Part shown: piece by piece, positions 37,527-45,314 of the stretch
Position numbering within the stretch: the stretch's first letter is position 1
Layout of the letters: every line of letters starts with the position of its first letter
IMG/VR virus record: IMGVR_UViG_3300042868_007148
Span: 1 to 46,586 of that record
Strand: one strand, 5' to 3'
Length of the DNA stretch: 46,586 nt
From: a virus
The notes under the pieces: model-generated
Seen by the model: the letters and a program-made list of their open reading frames with translations, nothing else
Database searches by the model: none
What the model was told of the DNA's origin: nothing
Made by a program: the position numbers and the translations under genes

Positions 37527-38490
37527 CAAACTTTGTTGCGTTTATCTCTGGTTGGCAGAAACATCCGTCCTGTTTACAGGTCGTTTCTTTAATTTCTGGA
37601 GAAAATGTTTCTTTGAACTTCTCATCAAATACATTATATTTGAAATCAAGATCATAAAGAGTTTCTCCGCAGGCGCCTTGTAGATTCCCGTCTTTGTTAA
37701 CATAGAGTGTTTCAATACCTACACTACAGGCCCATCCTTTGAACTGATTTTTGTTGTTCAATGATATCCAATTTGTATCAACCTTTTTATTAGTAAGGTC
37801 TGAGAATGTTAGTTTAGGATTTCTACTGATTTTTTTGTTATTTTTCAACCACCAAAATATATTAGGTATTCTTTTTATAGAATTACTGATAAATTTTTTC
37901 TGATCTGCTGTATATGAGATAGTAGCATGGTAAACTTCTAACGCTATAATTGGCCACCTATGTTTACTATTTTTTAAACCTTCTATAATCGATAAGCATT
38001 GATCCCAATAATTAGGATCCATTAATACCATTGCTGTTAGATCCACATTTTGTTTGTACAGACAGTCGGCCACTTCAATAATATGTTCAGTGTTTATAAA
38101 TTGATGATGACAACTGATCATCACGTGATCAAAATTCTTACCATATTCTTTCCACCAACGTAGCGTACGAGATCCGTTAGTAGAAATACTAATAATACAC
38201 TCATAATTATCTTTGAAGAATCTAGTAAACCGTTCTATCTCTGGCCAGACAGTTGGCTCTCCGCCGATGATGTGTATATGGAATCGTGTCTTGCCTAGTT
38301 TTTCTTTGTAATAATCAAATAAAAAACAAAGATTAGATGTTAGAGGTTCTAGATTAGGCCAGCGATGTGTACCTTCATTGCTACCAGGAAAACAATACCA
38401 ACATTTGTAATTGCAGACATTGCTAAGAAATAATTCTATTCTCAGCAGATCCTGAGGTGCGTTTGAATCTATCCGTATTAGGTCTTTCAT
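37468..38490 (-). CDS. Radical SAM protein with C-terminal SPASM-like Cys region (340 aa)
   Basis: SAM motif CNYKCWYC (C26, C30, C33), IHIIGGEPTVWPEIERF, ISTNGSRTLRWW, and a C-terminal NQFKGWACSVGIETLYVNKD with ACGETLYDLDF and CKQDGCFCQPE: the same F.GW.C..G plan as 36630-37526 and 45311-46291. The Cys pattern at the end (C...C.C) suggests one auxiliary cluster. Last gene of block G. Its 3' end overlaps the plus-strand relative by 59 bases, unusual for two long enzymes. Codon use is AT-rich, as in the rest of the island. Confidence 0.88.
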   Translation of the reverse strand: MKDLIRIDSNAPQDLLRIELFLSNVCNYKCWYCFPGSNEGTHRWPNLEPLTSNLCFLFDYYKEKLGKTRFHIHIIGGEPTVWPEIERFTRFFKDNYECIISISTNGSRTLRWWKEYGKNFDHVMISCHHQFINTEHIIEVADCLYKQNVDLTAMVLMDPNYWDQCLSIIEGLKNSKHRWPIIALEVYHATISYTADQKKFISNSIKRIPNIFWWLKNNKKISRNPKLTFSDLTNKKVDTNWISLNNKNQFKGWACSVGIETLYVNKDGNLQGACGETLYDLDFKYNVFDEKFKETFSPEIKETTCKQDGCFCQPEINATKFVKQDATLIVEYPLHKYTNL

Positions 38491-39872
38491 ATTAGATTTG
38501 CTAATTCTGGAAATATCTCTTTAAAATCTGTTAATCTTAATAAATCTATCTTTTCAATATATTCAACAAACGCAGGTAACTGTGATGTGTGATCTTCAGC
38601 ACCCATAAAGTCTAATACTGCTTGCCAACGTTTCCACCCGTAAGGGTTGTGTTTCCAAAAGTCTTCATCTTGTCTATAGTTAGCATATAACCAATTAGCA
38701 AGTTCCGCAAAAGCCTTGCGAACTTCTTCCTTGTCATACTCTGGCAAACATCTAATGCTTAAGAATGTTGGAATGTATAACAAGTGCATGTTAACAATTC
38801 CACCGCCTGCTTCAATTCCGTCAGTTACATTTTCAAAGTTTACTTTCTTAAAATTCTGCTGTATCTTCCACTTGGCCAGTTCAGGCAAGTGTTTGATGTT
38901 TAGTATCTGTATAGCAGTAGCAATACTAACTTGTATGTTGTCAGGTGTGTTATCTAACTTGTGAAGATTACGTTCGATGGTGGCCCAATCACTAGGATAG
39001 CGTATATAGTAATTACGGTCGCCAACAGCATCAATGCTAAAACCTACTTTAACTTTTTTAAATTTTTTCCACAGCTCAATAATGTTGTCATCTACTAGTA
39101 ATCCATTTGTGTTGTAACGTACAAGGATCTTGTCTGCATATCCTTGTCTAATAATTTCTTCAAGGAATAGTTTATGTTCTTTAATAAGCAAAGGCTCGCC
39201 GCCAGCAAAGTAAACTTGTTTTAGATTAGGAATTTGAGCATACATTTCTTTCCAGAAGTCTGGATTTTCGTGCCATTTATTATTAAACTCTTTTCGATCC
39301 CACTGCATTTGATCTTTAAGTTCTTTAGCCTGAAATATTGGATATAGCTTTTTGTGATCCGCTACCCACATTGAGCTATCGTGTGGGCTACACATGATAC
39401 ATTTTAAATTACAGGTATGTCCTAATCGTAAATCTAGATAAACTAGCGATTCAGGAACTGTACCATCTTCTTCAGTTTGTTTTATCAGCTCAGGTAAATC
39501 TATACCATCTTCAACCCATGTGCCAGTTTCCCAAATACGCTTACTAGCAACACCATTAAATTCTTCTTTATGACATTTAGTACAACTGGCAGGAATTTTG
39601 CCTTCCAACATAGTTAACCGTACATCTCGCATGTATTCGTTGTTCCAGGCACTCATAGGAGTTTCACGACCAAAGTTTGCGGGACGGCCTGTTTCATTCT
39701 TAACTAATCCAACTGTATGATCGTTGCCTGCACCGCTTGCATTAGCACTACAACATAATCGCATATCTCCGTTAGGACGAGTAGCAAAATGTATCCATGG
39801 CAATACACAGAACGTTTTACTTCCTGTTAATGTTTCAATTTTGATTTGAATTTCTTTTAATTTATCTGTCAT
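38487..39872 (-). CDS. Twitch-type radical SAM protein (461 aa)
   Basis: N-terminal Cys set C22, C40, C41, C97 and C100 (KTFCVLPWIHF; RLCCSANA; CTKCHKEE), SAM motif CNLKCIMC (C154, C158, C161), VYFAGGEPLLIK, RYNTNGLLV and VGFSIDAVGD. The longest of the twitch-type copies, with long insertions between the N-terminal Cys set and the SAM motif. The KTFC.lPWIHF start is the signature by which I recognise this family in marine phages and bacteria. It overlaps both neighbouring radical SAM genes by four bases, so three radical SAM enzymes are made together at the end of block G. Confidence 0.9.
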   Translation of the reverse strand: MTDKLKEIQIKIETLTGSKTFCVLPWIHFATRPNGDMRLCCSANASGAGNDHTVGLVKNETGRPANFGRETPMSAWNNEYMRDVRLTMLEGKIPASCTKCHKEEFNGVASKRIWETGTWVEDGIDLPELIKQTEEDGTVPESLVYLDLRLGHTCNLKCIMCSPHDSSMWVADHKKLYPIFQAKELKDQMQWDRKEFNNKWHENPDFWKEMYAQIPNLKQVYFAGGEPLLIKEHKLFLEEIIRQGYADKILVRYNTNGLLVDDNIIELWKKFKKVKVGFSIDAVGDRNYYIRYPSDWATIERNLHKLDNTPDNIQVSIATAIQILNIKHLPELAKWKIQQNFKKVNFENVTDGIEAGGGIVNMHLLYIPTFLSIRCLPEYDKEEVRKAFAELANWLYANYRQDEDFWKHNPYGWKRWQAVLDFMGAEDHTSQLPAFVEYIEKIDLLRLTDFKEIFPELANLI

Positions 39873-40885
39873 AGTTTACAGTTTTTAACACATGTCCACG
39901 GAGTGTTTATAGTAAATTGATTCCATGCATCACTTAAAAATATTTCATCGATCGATTTCTTATTCAAATTTAATTCATTAAAATTTTTAAAATGATGTTT
40001 AGTATTTTCTACCATTTTGTTTCGTAAATCGTGTATAGGCATAGCAACTTTAAGAGGTTCTTCAATCATATCAGACCCTACCCAACAGCAAGGATATACT
40101 ATCCCTCTAGCGTCTATATATATTTCATTTTTTTGAACACACTTAGGGGCGATATGTGAAGATAGGACGGTCTCCTCCCAAATCTTAATATCTTTGCTTA
40201 TATCTTTTAATTTTAGAAAATTTATCTTTTTGTATTCTGCATGTTCTGTTGGTTCTAAATGGTATTCTACTTCTCCAGTTTTTGACAATACTGGAAATTT
40301 TTCCATGTCATAGAATCTGCCTGTTGATTTTACATTAACAGATTTAAATCCAATACGTAACATCTCACTAACAAACTCTTCTAGTTCCTGCTCATTGTGT
40401 TTAAACACTAAAGAATCAACAATAGCAATTCCGCCAGCATCAATAAATGCTCTAGCATTTTCTATTATTTTATTCCAGTCAGTTCCTCGACGATAGAGTA
40501 CATGACTTTTAGCGAATCCGTCAATACCAAAAACTACTTCATGATGTCCGGTTACTGCCTTGGCTAATTTTTTCCACCAATTAGTAGTTCTTGCACTGCC
40601 GTTAGTGTGTACAGATAATCTACCATCGGTGTGTTCTCTAACATATTGAAATATTTCTAAACAGTCTTTGGCAATAATAGGATCGCCGTAGTTACCGCAG
40701 GCATAGAAGTTTTTAATATTTTTTAAAAAGTTGGGAGAGAACCACGATTTAAAGGTATTCAATGATATATCGTGATTACCCACAAACGGACGCTCAACTC
40801 CTCCGTTATAGTTCCTAGCACACATAGGACAACTAGCCTGGCATTTATCAGTTAGTTCGATGTGGAGTTGAGATACTTCATACAT
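39869..40885 (-). CDS. Radical SAM/SPASM protein (338 aa)
   Basis: SAM motif CQASCPMC (C15, C19, C22), FYACGNYGDPIIAKDCLEIF where GGEP usually is, VHTNGSARTTNW and FGIDGFAKSHV. The C-terminus has CVQKNEIYIDARGIVYPCCW and later TCVKNC, a normal SPASM-like auxiliary Cys set. Unlike the others the GGEP motif is replaced by GNYGDP, as in some peptide-modifying SPASM enzymes. A 60-aa gene (40885-41067) lies immediately upstream with its stop overlapping this ATG (TAATG). That invites a substrate-peptide or partner hypothesis. Confidence 0.87.
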   Translation of the reverse strand: MYEVSQLHIELTDKCQASCPMCARNYNGGVERPFVGNHDISLNTFKSWFSPNFLKNIKNFYACGNYGDPIIAKDCLEIFQYVREHTDGRLSVHTNGSARTTNWWKKLAKAVTGHHEVVFGIDGFAKSHVLYRRGTDWNKIIENARAFIDAGGIAIVDSLVFKHNEQELEEFVSEMLRIGFKSVNVKSTGRFYDMEKFPVLSKTGEVEYHLEPTEHAEYKKINFLKLKDISKDIKIWEETVLSSHIAPKCVQKNEIYIDARGIVYPCCWVGSDMIEEPLKVAMPIHDLRNKMVENTKHHFKNFNELNLNKKSIDEIFLSDAWNQFTINTPWTCVKNCKL

Positions 40886-41067
40886 TACGCAGGTGTGTCC
40901 TTTAGAATTTCAAACACATCTCCAAATTTGTTTTCCACTATCTCTCTAAGATTTGTGTCTGCTGCAATCTCTCGTAAGATATTAGACAACACAACATTTT
41001 GTCGTTGTATTTCCATAAACTTATCAATATAAAACGGATCGGTTAAAACTGGTCGGCTTGATGTCAT
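40885..41067 (-). CDS. Small protein coupled to the radical SAM/SPASM gene (60 aa)
   Basis: I choose the ATG at 41067, in an ATGA overlap with the 2OG gene before it; an ATG four codons earlier is possible. The product MTSSRPVLTDPFYIDKFMEI continues QRQNVVLSNILREIAADTNL and REIVENKFGDVFEILKDTPA. It is helical, with no Cys and no repeat, and its TAA overlaps the ATG of the radical SAM/SPASM gene. It could be a precursor peptide, a substrate-recognition partner or an unrelated small protein. The lack of a Gly/Cys/Ser-rich core argues against a classical modified-peptide precursor. Confidence 0.6.
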   Translation of the reverse strand: MTSSRPVLTDPFYIDKFMEIQRQNVVLSNILREIAADTNLREIVENKFGDVFEILKDTPA

Positions 41068-41618
41068 ATAGTTCCCCATATATTAAAAAGATATTTTGGT
41101 ACGAGACCACAGTTAGTACCAGCATGCCATGATTTTCGTGAGCTCCATTTATACACCGACCCTTGAGGTTGATTATACAAACATTGGTCATCAACCATAA
41201 ACAAATGACCAAATTCTGGTGGACTCATGTGACAATGAAATCTGTCTTTATCTGGCTGAGTGGATAATAAAACTTCTTCATCATTAACGTCCCAATGATA
41301 CGGAGAAAAGTTTCCGGGCCATATTCTGCTAATCCAACATGATTCAACTTTTGACATTCCAATGAAATTTGCAAATTTTTCTACGATATCGAGATCAAAT
41401 TGATCTCCAGACAGAAACATGTCCCACGCAACTGTTCCCCCTTCTGATAGTGTTTTATAACCTGCTTGATTCCATATATCAATTACCTCGTCTAATCCTG
41501 GAAGTTGATCTCCAATTTTATGTTTTGGTCCTACATATCCTGGCTCAGTATTTGATAACTTTAAAATTAAGCTGTCCCAATCGATAATGTCAATACAGTT
41601 TCCAACATATTTGATCAT
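41064..41618 (-). CDS. 2OG-Fe(II) oxygenase-like protein (184 aa), paralogue a
   Basis: Start at 41618 (MIKYVGNCIDIIDWDSLILK), in an ATGA overlap with paralogue b. RIWPGNFSPYHWDVNDEEVL gives H108 and D110, and VYKWSSRKSWHAGTNCGLVP gives the distal H165. The same layout, P..PYHWDV ... GH.f...D.C.YN ... W.S..S.HAGTNCG.....F....G, is found at 41615-42190 and, more loosely, at 44754-45314. A clear 2OG-binding Arg is not seen near the C-terminus. The three paralogues may act on different positions of one substrate. Confidence 0.75.
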   Translation of the reverse strand: MIKYVGNCIDIIDWDSLILKLSNTEPGYVGPKHKIGDQLPGLDEVIDIWNQAGYKTLSEGGTVAWDMFLSGDQFDLDIVEKFANFIGMSKVESCWISRIWPGNFSPYHWDVNDEEVLLSTQPDKDRFHCHMSPPEFGHLFMVDDQCLYNQPQGSVYKWSSRKSWHAGTNCGLVPKYLFNIWGTI

Positions 41619-42190
41619 CGGGCCGCACCTAAAAAATGAAATAGATAATATGGAGTAGATCCGCAATTTGTGCCTGCATGATGTGATCGGTATGACGACC
41701 ACTCGTAGATACTGTGCTGATCGATATTATAAAAACATTCGTCTTCTAAAATAAGAACGTGTCCAAATTTTGGCTTATCTATGAAACAAACATACCTAAC
41801 TAATCGATCGCCTGCTGCTAACCATTCTTGCTCTTTGTCTTCCACATCCCAATGATACGGTACGTTATGCCCCGGAAATAATTCACTAACAAAAACTCTT
41901 CTTGGATCCGCATTTACTAGATCAGCAAATTTTTCTTGAATACTAATGTCAAAATGGGTACCGGGATAGTAATCCCACCACTCAATATTTTTCAAATTAT
42001 AGTTTGCTTGTTTCCAGGTATCAATAATTCCACAATACGAATTCAATAATTGTTGATTATCAGCAGCATCTTTGTCTGATCGATCAACTACTGATGTCAC
42101 ATTATTATGATCACCGGTCTTTGGAACGATTGATTTTATAATAGGATTCCAATCAATAATTCCTGATGTTGTTCCAAAAAGATTAGCCAT
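41615..42190 (-). CDS. 2OG-Fe(II) oxygenase-like protein (191 aa), paralogue b
   Basis: Start at 42190 (MANLFGTTSGIIDWNPIIKS). ELFPGHNVPYHWDVEDKEQE gives H113 and D115, RYVCFIDKPKFGHVLILEDE the strand pair, and IYEWSSYRSHHAGTNCGSTP the distal H171. Close in plan to 41064-41618, with which it overlaps by four bases. The N-terminal 100 residues differ among the three copies (here many Asn/Asp), so each probably recognises a different face of the substrate. It follows the kinase-like gene with an eight-base overlap. Confidence 0.75.
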   Translation of the reverse strand: MANLFGTTSGIIDWNPIIKSIVPKTGDHNNVTSVVDRSDKDAADNQQLLNSYCGIIDTWKQANYNLKNIEWWDYYPGTHFDISIQEKFADLVNADPRRVFVSELFPGHNVPYHWDVEDKEQEWLAAGDRLVRYVCFIDKPKFGHVLILEDECFYNIDQHSIYEWSSYRSHHAGTNCGSTPYYLFHFLGAAR

Positions 42191-42872
42191 TAGCAAATAT
42201 CTCTGTATATATGTATTGCATTTTTTCTGTGCCCCAGTTAACGTGTTTGCCCAACGATCCTTTAAACATCAATTCCATATTGTATTTGTTATTTGCAGTT
42301 TTGCCCGTTTCATCTAATCTAAACTGGGCTGTTGAATGAATAATCCCATCCATATATTTTGTTTCGATAAACGGATCATTTACTTCTACACAGCCATACA
42401 TATCAATAGTATGCATTACTCCTTCTTTGTCAAAAAAATGACAATGAGGATACATTGTTAGTTTATAAACTCCGCTGGTATACGCATCTAACATTATATT
42501 ACGTAGTTGGTTGCGCCAATTGCTAGGTAACTCGCCTCCTGAGTAAATTATCTCGTTACAGGTTGGTCCATTCCATTCATAAAATACACGTTTGTTAACA
42601 TTATCAATTTCTAATATAACAGGCGCCCACTTGTGTTTAGAAAATCTAGTAGCATACTCAACTTCTTTGTCAAAGAAATAGTTAACTATCTCTTGAGTAT
42701 ATCCTGTGCGATCAGGTTGGCTGATACGCTGATATTCATTTTGCCAATCATAGTTTGCACAGAATGTTTTACCGTCTGGACTTATAAGTGGTTCGTAAGT
42801 TTGTTGCGACATACAGTTAGGAGAGCCGTCGTCAGCATACTTATAAAACGGAATCCAATCACTTATCTGCAT
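42183..42872 (-). CDS. Kinase-like protein (229 aa), paralogue of 31699-32391
   Basis: Layout: APVILEIDNVNKRVFYEWNG, SNWRNQLRNIMLDAYTSGVY followed by KLTMYPHCHFFDKEGVMHT and IDMYGCVEVNDPF. This resembles the 31699 protein and, at a distance, small phosphotransferase folds in which an HxD catalytic loop is replaced by YPHCHFF and IDMYG takes the DFG-like place. The Asp of IDMY is the best metal-ligand candidate. Two members in one island suggest a shared scaffold or sequential phosphorylation. Activity is uncertain. It overlaps the prolyl-hydroxylase-like gene by 14 bases. Confidence 0.5.
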   Translation of the reverse strand: MQISDWIPFYKYADDGSPNCMSQQTYEPLISPDGKTFCANYDWQNEYQRISQPDRTGYTQEIVNYFFDKEVEYATRFSKHKWAPVILEIDNVNKRVFYEWNGPTCNEIIYSGGELPSNWRNQLRNIMLDAYTSGVYKLTMYPHCHFFDKEGVMHTIDMYGCVEVNDPFIETKYMDGIIHSTAQFRLDETGKTANNKYNMELMFKGSLGKHVNWGTEKMQYIYTEIFANG

Positions 42873-43488
42873 ACAAGTGATCTCTTGAAGAATATCCTAC
42901 CCTAGGACGGTCACTAAAAAAACAACTAGCAATCCATTTAGTACCCGATATAATTTTTTTACTCTCGTGGATTGTTGACCAATTAGTCGCTTCGTCATAA
43001 CATTGTTCAAAATATAAAAATGAACCAGTCTTAGGAGTAATCAATACATTGTGTTTGGGGAAATATGTTTCTCCACCCATAAAATCGTCGTTGAGATAAA
43101 AGATTCCTGTACCTACTCTGTCACCCCCATGTTTATAATAATTAATCTGTGGAGGATCATAACAGTAATCATGGTGGTATGCAAGGTATTGGCCAGTTTC
43201 ATAATTGTAAATGTCAATAGCTTCGATATGTGTGAAGGGAATTCTAGCAGTGTTAACTATTGCTGTTGCTAATTTATCGTAATCGTAAGGATCCACTCCA
43301 AGACTGATTCCTCGATTTTCAACTTCTTCAGTCACTTGAGCAAATGATTCAACTCGACTCTGGTATCCACTATTTGGATTCATTCCCGCAATATTGTGTT
43401 TTATAATAAGTTCAGCACAAAATTCGGGAGTTAATACATTTTCAAAAACCGATATTCGAGGAATAGAATTTAATTTATGTTCTTTCAT
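42859..43488 (-). CDS. Prolyl-4-hydroxylase-type 2OG oxygenase (209 aa)
   Basis: YNYETGQYLAYHHDYCYDPP gives H105 and D107, GIFYLNDDFMGGETYFPKHN the strands with the GGET.F motif, and WSTIHESKKIISGTKWIASC gives H174 and the 2OG-binding K184. The GT.i.YLND...GGeT.F.......P..G....f........H...i..G.Kw pattern is the clearest P4H-like oxygenase in the window. Family members hydroxylate Pro in proteins or modify small molecules. It overlaps the CSD-peroxidase gene by 14 bases and the kinase-like gene by 14. Confidence 0.9.
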   Translation of the reverse strand: MKEHKLNSIPRISVFENVLTPEFCAELIIKHNIAGMNPNSGYQSRVESFAQVTEEVENRGISLGVDPYDYDKLATAIVNTARIPFTHIEAIDIYNYETGQYLAYHHDYCYDPPQINYYKHGGDRVGTGIFYLNDDFMGGETYFPKHNVLITPKTGSFLYFEQCYDEATNWSTIHESKKIISGTKWIASCFFSDRPRVGYSSRDHLYADK

Positions 43489-44161
43489 TTAGCATCTCTT
43501 CAATACGATTTGTTATTATATCGCTTAACGGGTCTGTAAAATGATCATAACTTTCAACCGTAGACCCAACTTTGCTAACCAAATATTTGTGAAAGTTCCA
43601 TTGCGGTTCTTGACCAGTTATGTTTTCTAATTTTTGATAAAATTTGTTTTTGTTGGGTCCTATTACTGAACTTTTTTCCATTACCGGGAAAGAAATTCCA
43701 AATTCTATTTGGCAAAACTCTGCAAGTTCTTCATTTGATTTTGTTTCTTGATTACCAAAATCATTTGACGGATATGCTAAAATAATGAATCCTCGATCTT
43801 TATATTTTTGATATAATTTCTCAAGGCCTGCATATTGATTAGTTAGTCCACACCCGCTAGCGGTATTAACTACTAATATCACTTGTCCTATAAAAGTTGA
43901 AAGATGCAACTTCTGTTTGTTTAAACTAGTACAATCGTAATCGTATAAATTAAAATCTTGTGTCATGGTGATATTTATATTAGCGGCTCTTAGACCGCGT
44001 TCACTGCTGACTTTCTCAAAGGTTACTCTCTGAAATTCAAATAATATTTTTGGATCTAGAGTTATGTCTTCTTTAAATGCAATCAGATTTGTATCATCGT
44101 CTGATAAAATAAACCCATATCCTTTGGCATCATTATACCACTTAACTGTTCCTGTCTCCAT
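43475..44161 (-). CDS. Cold-shock domain fused to a Cys-type glutathione peroxidase (228 aa)
   Basis: Start at 44161 (METGTVKWYNDAKGYGFILS), a TAATG overlap with the methyltransferase gene. Residues 1-60 are a cold-shock domain: RNP1 KWYNDAKGYGFI is near perfect, but RNP2 (LIAFKEDI) lacks the usual aromatic/His pair, so nucleic-acid binding may be altered. Residues 67-228 are a glutathione peroxidase with Cys104 (NTASGCGLTNQY), Gln138 (YPSNDFGNQE) and Trp188-Asn189 (PQWNFHKYLV). The resolving-Cys block usually FPCNQF reads YPSNDF. The Cys is encoded by TGC, not selenocysteine. I know of no such fusion. It could link oxidative stress defence to RNA binding, or protect oxygen-sensitive radical SAM clusters. 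Confidence 0.88.
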   Translation of the reverse strand: METGTVKWYNDAKGYGFILSDDDTNLIAFKEDITLDPKILFEFQRVTFEKVSSERGLRAANINITMTQDFNLYDYDCTSLNKQKLHLSTFIGQVILVVNTASGCGLTNQYAGLEKLYQKYKDRGFIILAYPSNDFGNQETKSNEELAEFCQIEFGISFPVMEKSSVIGPNKNKFYQKLENITGQEPQWNFHKYLVSKVGSTVESYDHFTDPLSDIITNRIEEMLNERT

Positions 44162-44757
44162 TATTTCTTTCCTATGATCATCCAACGTGTGTACAACTGT
44201 GTTTCAAGATGTCCTGACCAAATGACATCAAGGCCGCTTTGTTGTTTAAACTCTTCTAGATCTTTAGCAGTTCTAACATGTTCGGGTATGTCGTAGTTGT
44301 TGCTTTGCAGAACAAACAGCGAGTTAGGTTGTAATGCCAACCAAGTATTGTATTGTTCTTGTGTGATATGTTCACAACTGGTGTTAATGATAATGTCAGC
44401 ATTACTTTTGAAACTGCACATATCAGCTGTAATAGCCTTAAACTTGCTGCCTTCGTATTCTATTTGATTCATTGTGTTAGCAACAGCTTCACATTCTGGA
44501 TCGATATCAATACTATTAATATGATCAATATACATACCGCTCTGAAACAGCATACTTGCCAAGGTTCCAACCCAACCACCATGAATATCTATAGTGGGCC
44601 ATGATTTGACATTGCTACACTGGCGTTTGAGTTCGTTCACCAGCCATGCTTTGCTCTTCATTTGCCCCGCCCAGAATGCATCCATGGTACGCATAGGATC
44701 AGAACTTTGCCTTACAGCACGCATCCAATGGTGAAAATGATTTAGATCTATTTTCAT
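44161..44757 (-). CDS. Class I SAM-dependent methyltransferase-like protein (198 aa)
   Basis: PTIDIHGGWVGTLASMLFQS takes the place of motif I (D..GG..G), NSIDIDPECEAVAN is motif II, ITADMCSF follows, and DIIINTSCEHITQEQYNTWL is the D....N..E/H motif IV-like strand. The IDIHGGWVGTLA start is characteristic of a phage-specific methyltransferase group. The substrate could be a small molecule or protein. It lies between an oxygenase gene (four-base overlap) and the CSD-peroxidase (TAATG overlap), so methylation is probably one step of the same pathway. Confidence 0.78.
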   Translation of the reverse strand: MKIDLNHFHHWMRAVRQSSDPMRTMDAFWAGQMKSKAWLVNELKRQCSNVKSWPTIDIHGGWVGTLASMLFQSGMYIDHINSIDIDPECEAVANTMNQIEYEGSKFKAITADMCSFKSNADIIINTSCEHITQEQYNTWLALQPNSLFVLQSNNYDIPEHVRTAKDLEEFKQQSGLDVIWSGHLETQLYTRWMIIGKK

Positions 44758-45314
44758 TTTTCTTTATATCCCAAGAAATGAAATATGTAATGGGGAGTTA
44801 AACTAGCATTATACGTTGCATGAAAATCTGTGTAATGATGCCATTCAAATACATCCCCATATTTTGCATTGTGAAAACAATGATCACCCACTATTAAAGT
44901 CTGACCAATTTCTGATGGTTTAATAAAGCAGATGTATCTGTACATATTATCTTTAGTTTGAGGATTGTGATACCTAACATCGCCCTCGTCCCAATGCATA
45001 GCAACACATTTTCCGGGATCAACCTTACTAATAAAACAACGTAATGATTTTGCACCTACCAATTTTGAAAAAATTATTACTAGTTCTGGGTCAATTATGT
45101 CAACTTCAAAATCTGTCCAAGTTACCTCGCTCCAATTGTATCCTGCGGTTATTAATGTATCCCAATAACTTCCCTGTGGGTGGTCGTCATCTTTGGTGTC
45201 TTCTTCCGGACCTACCAAGCAGTTAGGATAACCTCCACTGGCATTAATCCTGTCTATAACTAACGGCCAATTAATTAAATTTTCCGTATTACAAATAAAT
45301 TTAGGTATCTTCAT
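44754..45314 (-). CDS. 2OG-Fe(II) oxygenase-like protein (186 aa), paralogue c
   Basis: KVDPGKCVAMHWDEGDVRYH gives H107 and D109, YRYICFIKPSEIGQTLIVGD the strand pair, and FEWHHYTDFHATYNASLTPH the distal H165 (H159-H160 nearby). It shares the MHWD/YHWD ... FH.AxxN....P.Y.FHFLG plan with paralogues a and b, but the N-terminal 100 residues are different. The DDHPQGSYWDT segment is unlike theirs. It overlaps the methyltransferase and the first radical SAM gene of block G by four bases each. Confidence 0.75.
   Translation of the reverse strand: MKIPKFICNTENLINWPLVIDRINASGGYPNCLVGPEEDTKDDDHPQGSYWDTLITAGYNWSEVTWTDFEVDIIDPELVIIFSKLVGAKSLRCFISKVDPGKCVAMHWDEGDVRYHNPQTKDNMYRYICFIKPSEIGQTLIVGDHCFHNAKYGDVFEWHHYTDFHATYNASLTPHYIFHFLGYKEK

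Noticed and set aside
43475-44161. Selenocysteine glutathione peroxidase
   Set aside because: The active-site codon is TGC (Cys), not TGA, so no selenocysteine machinery needs to be invoked.
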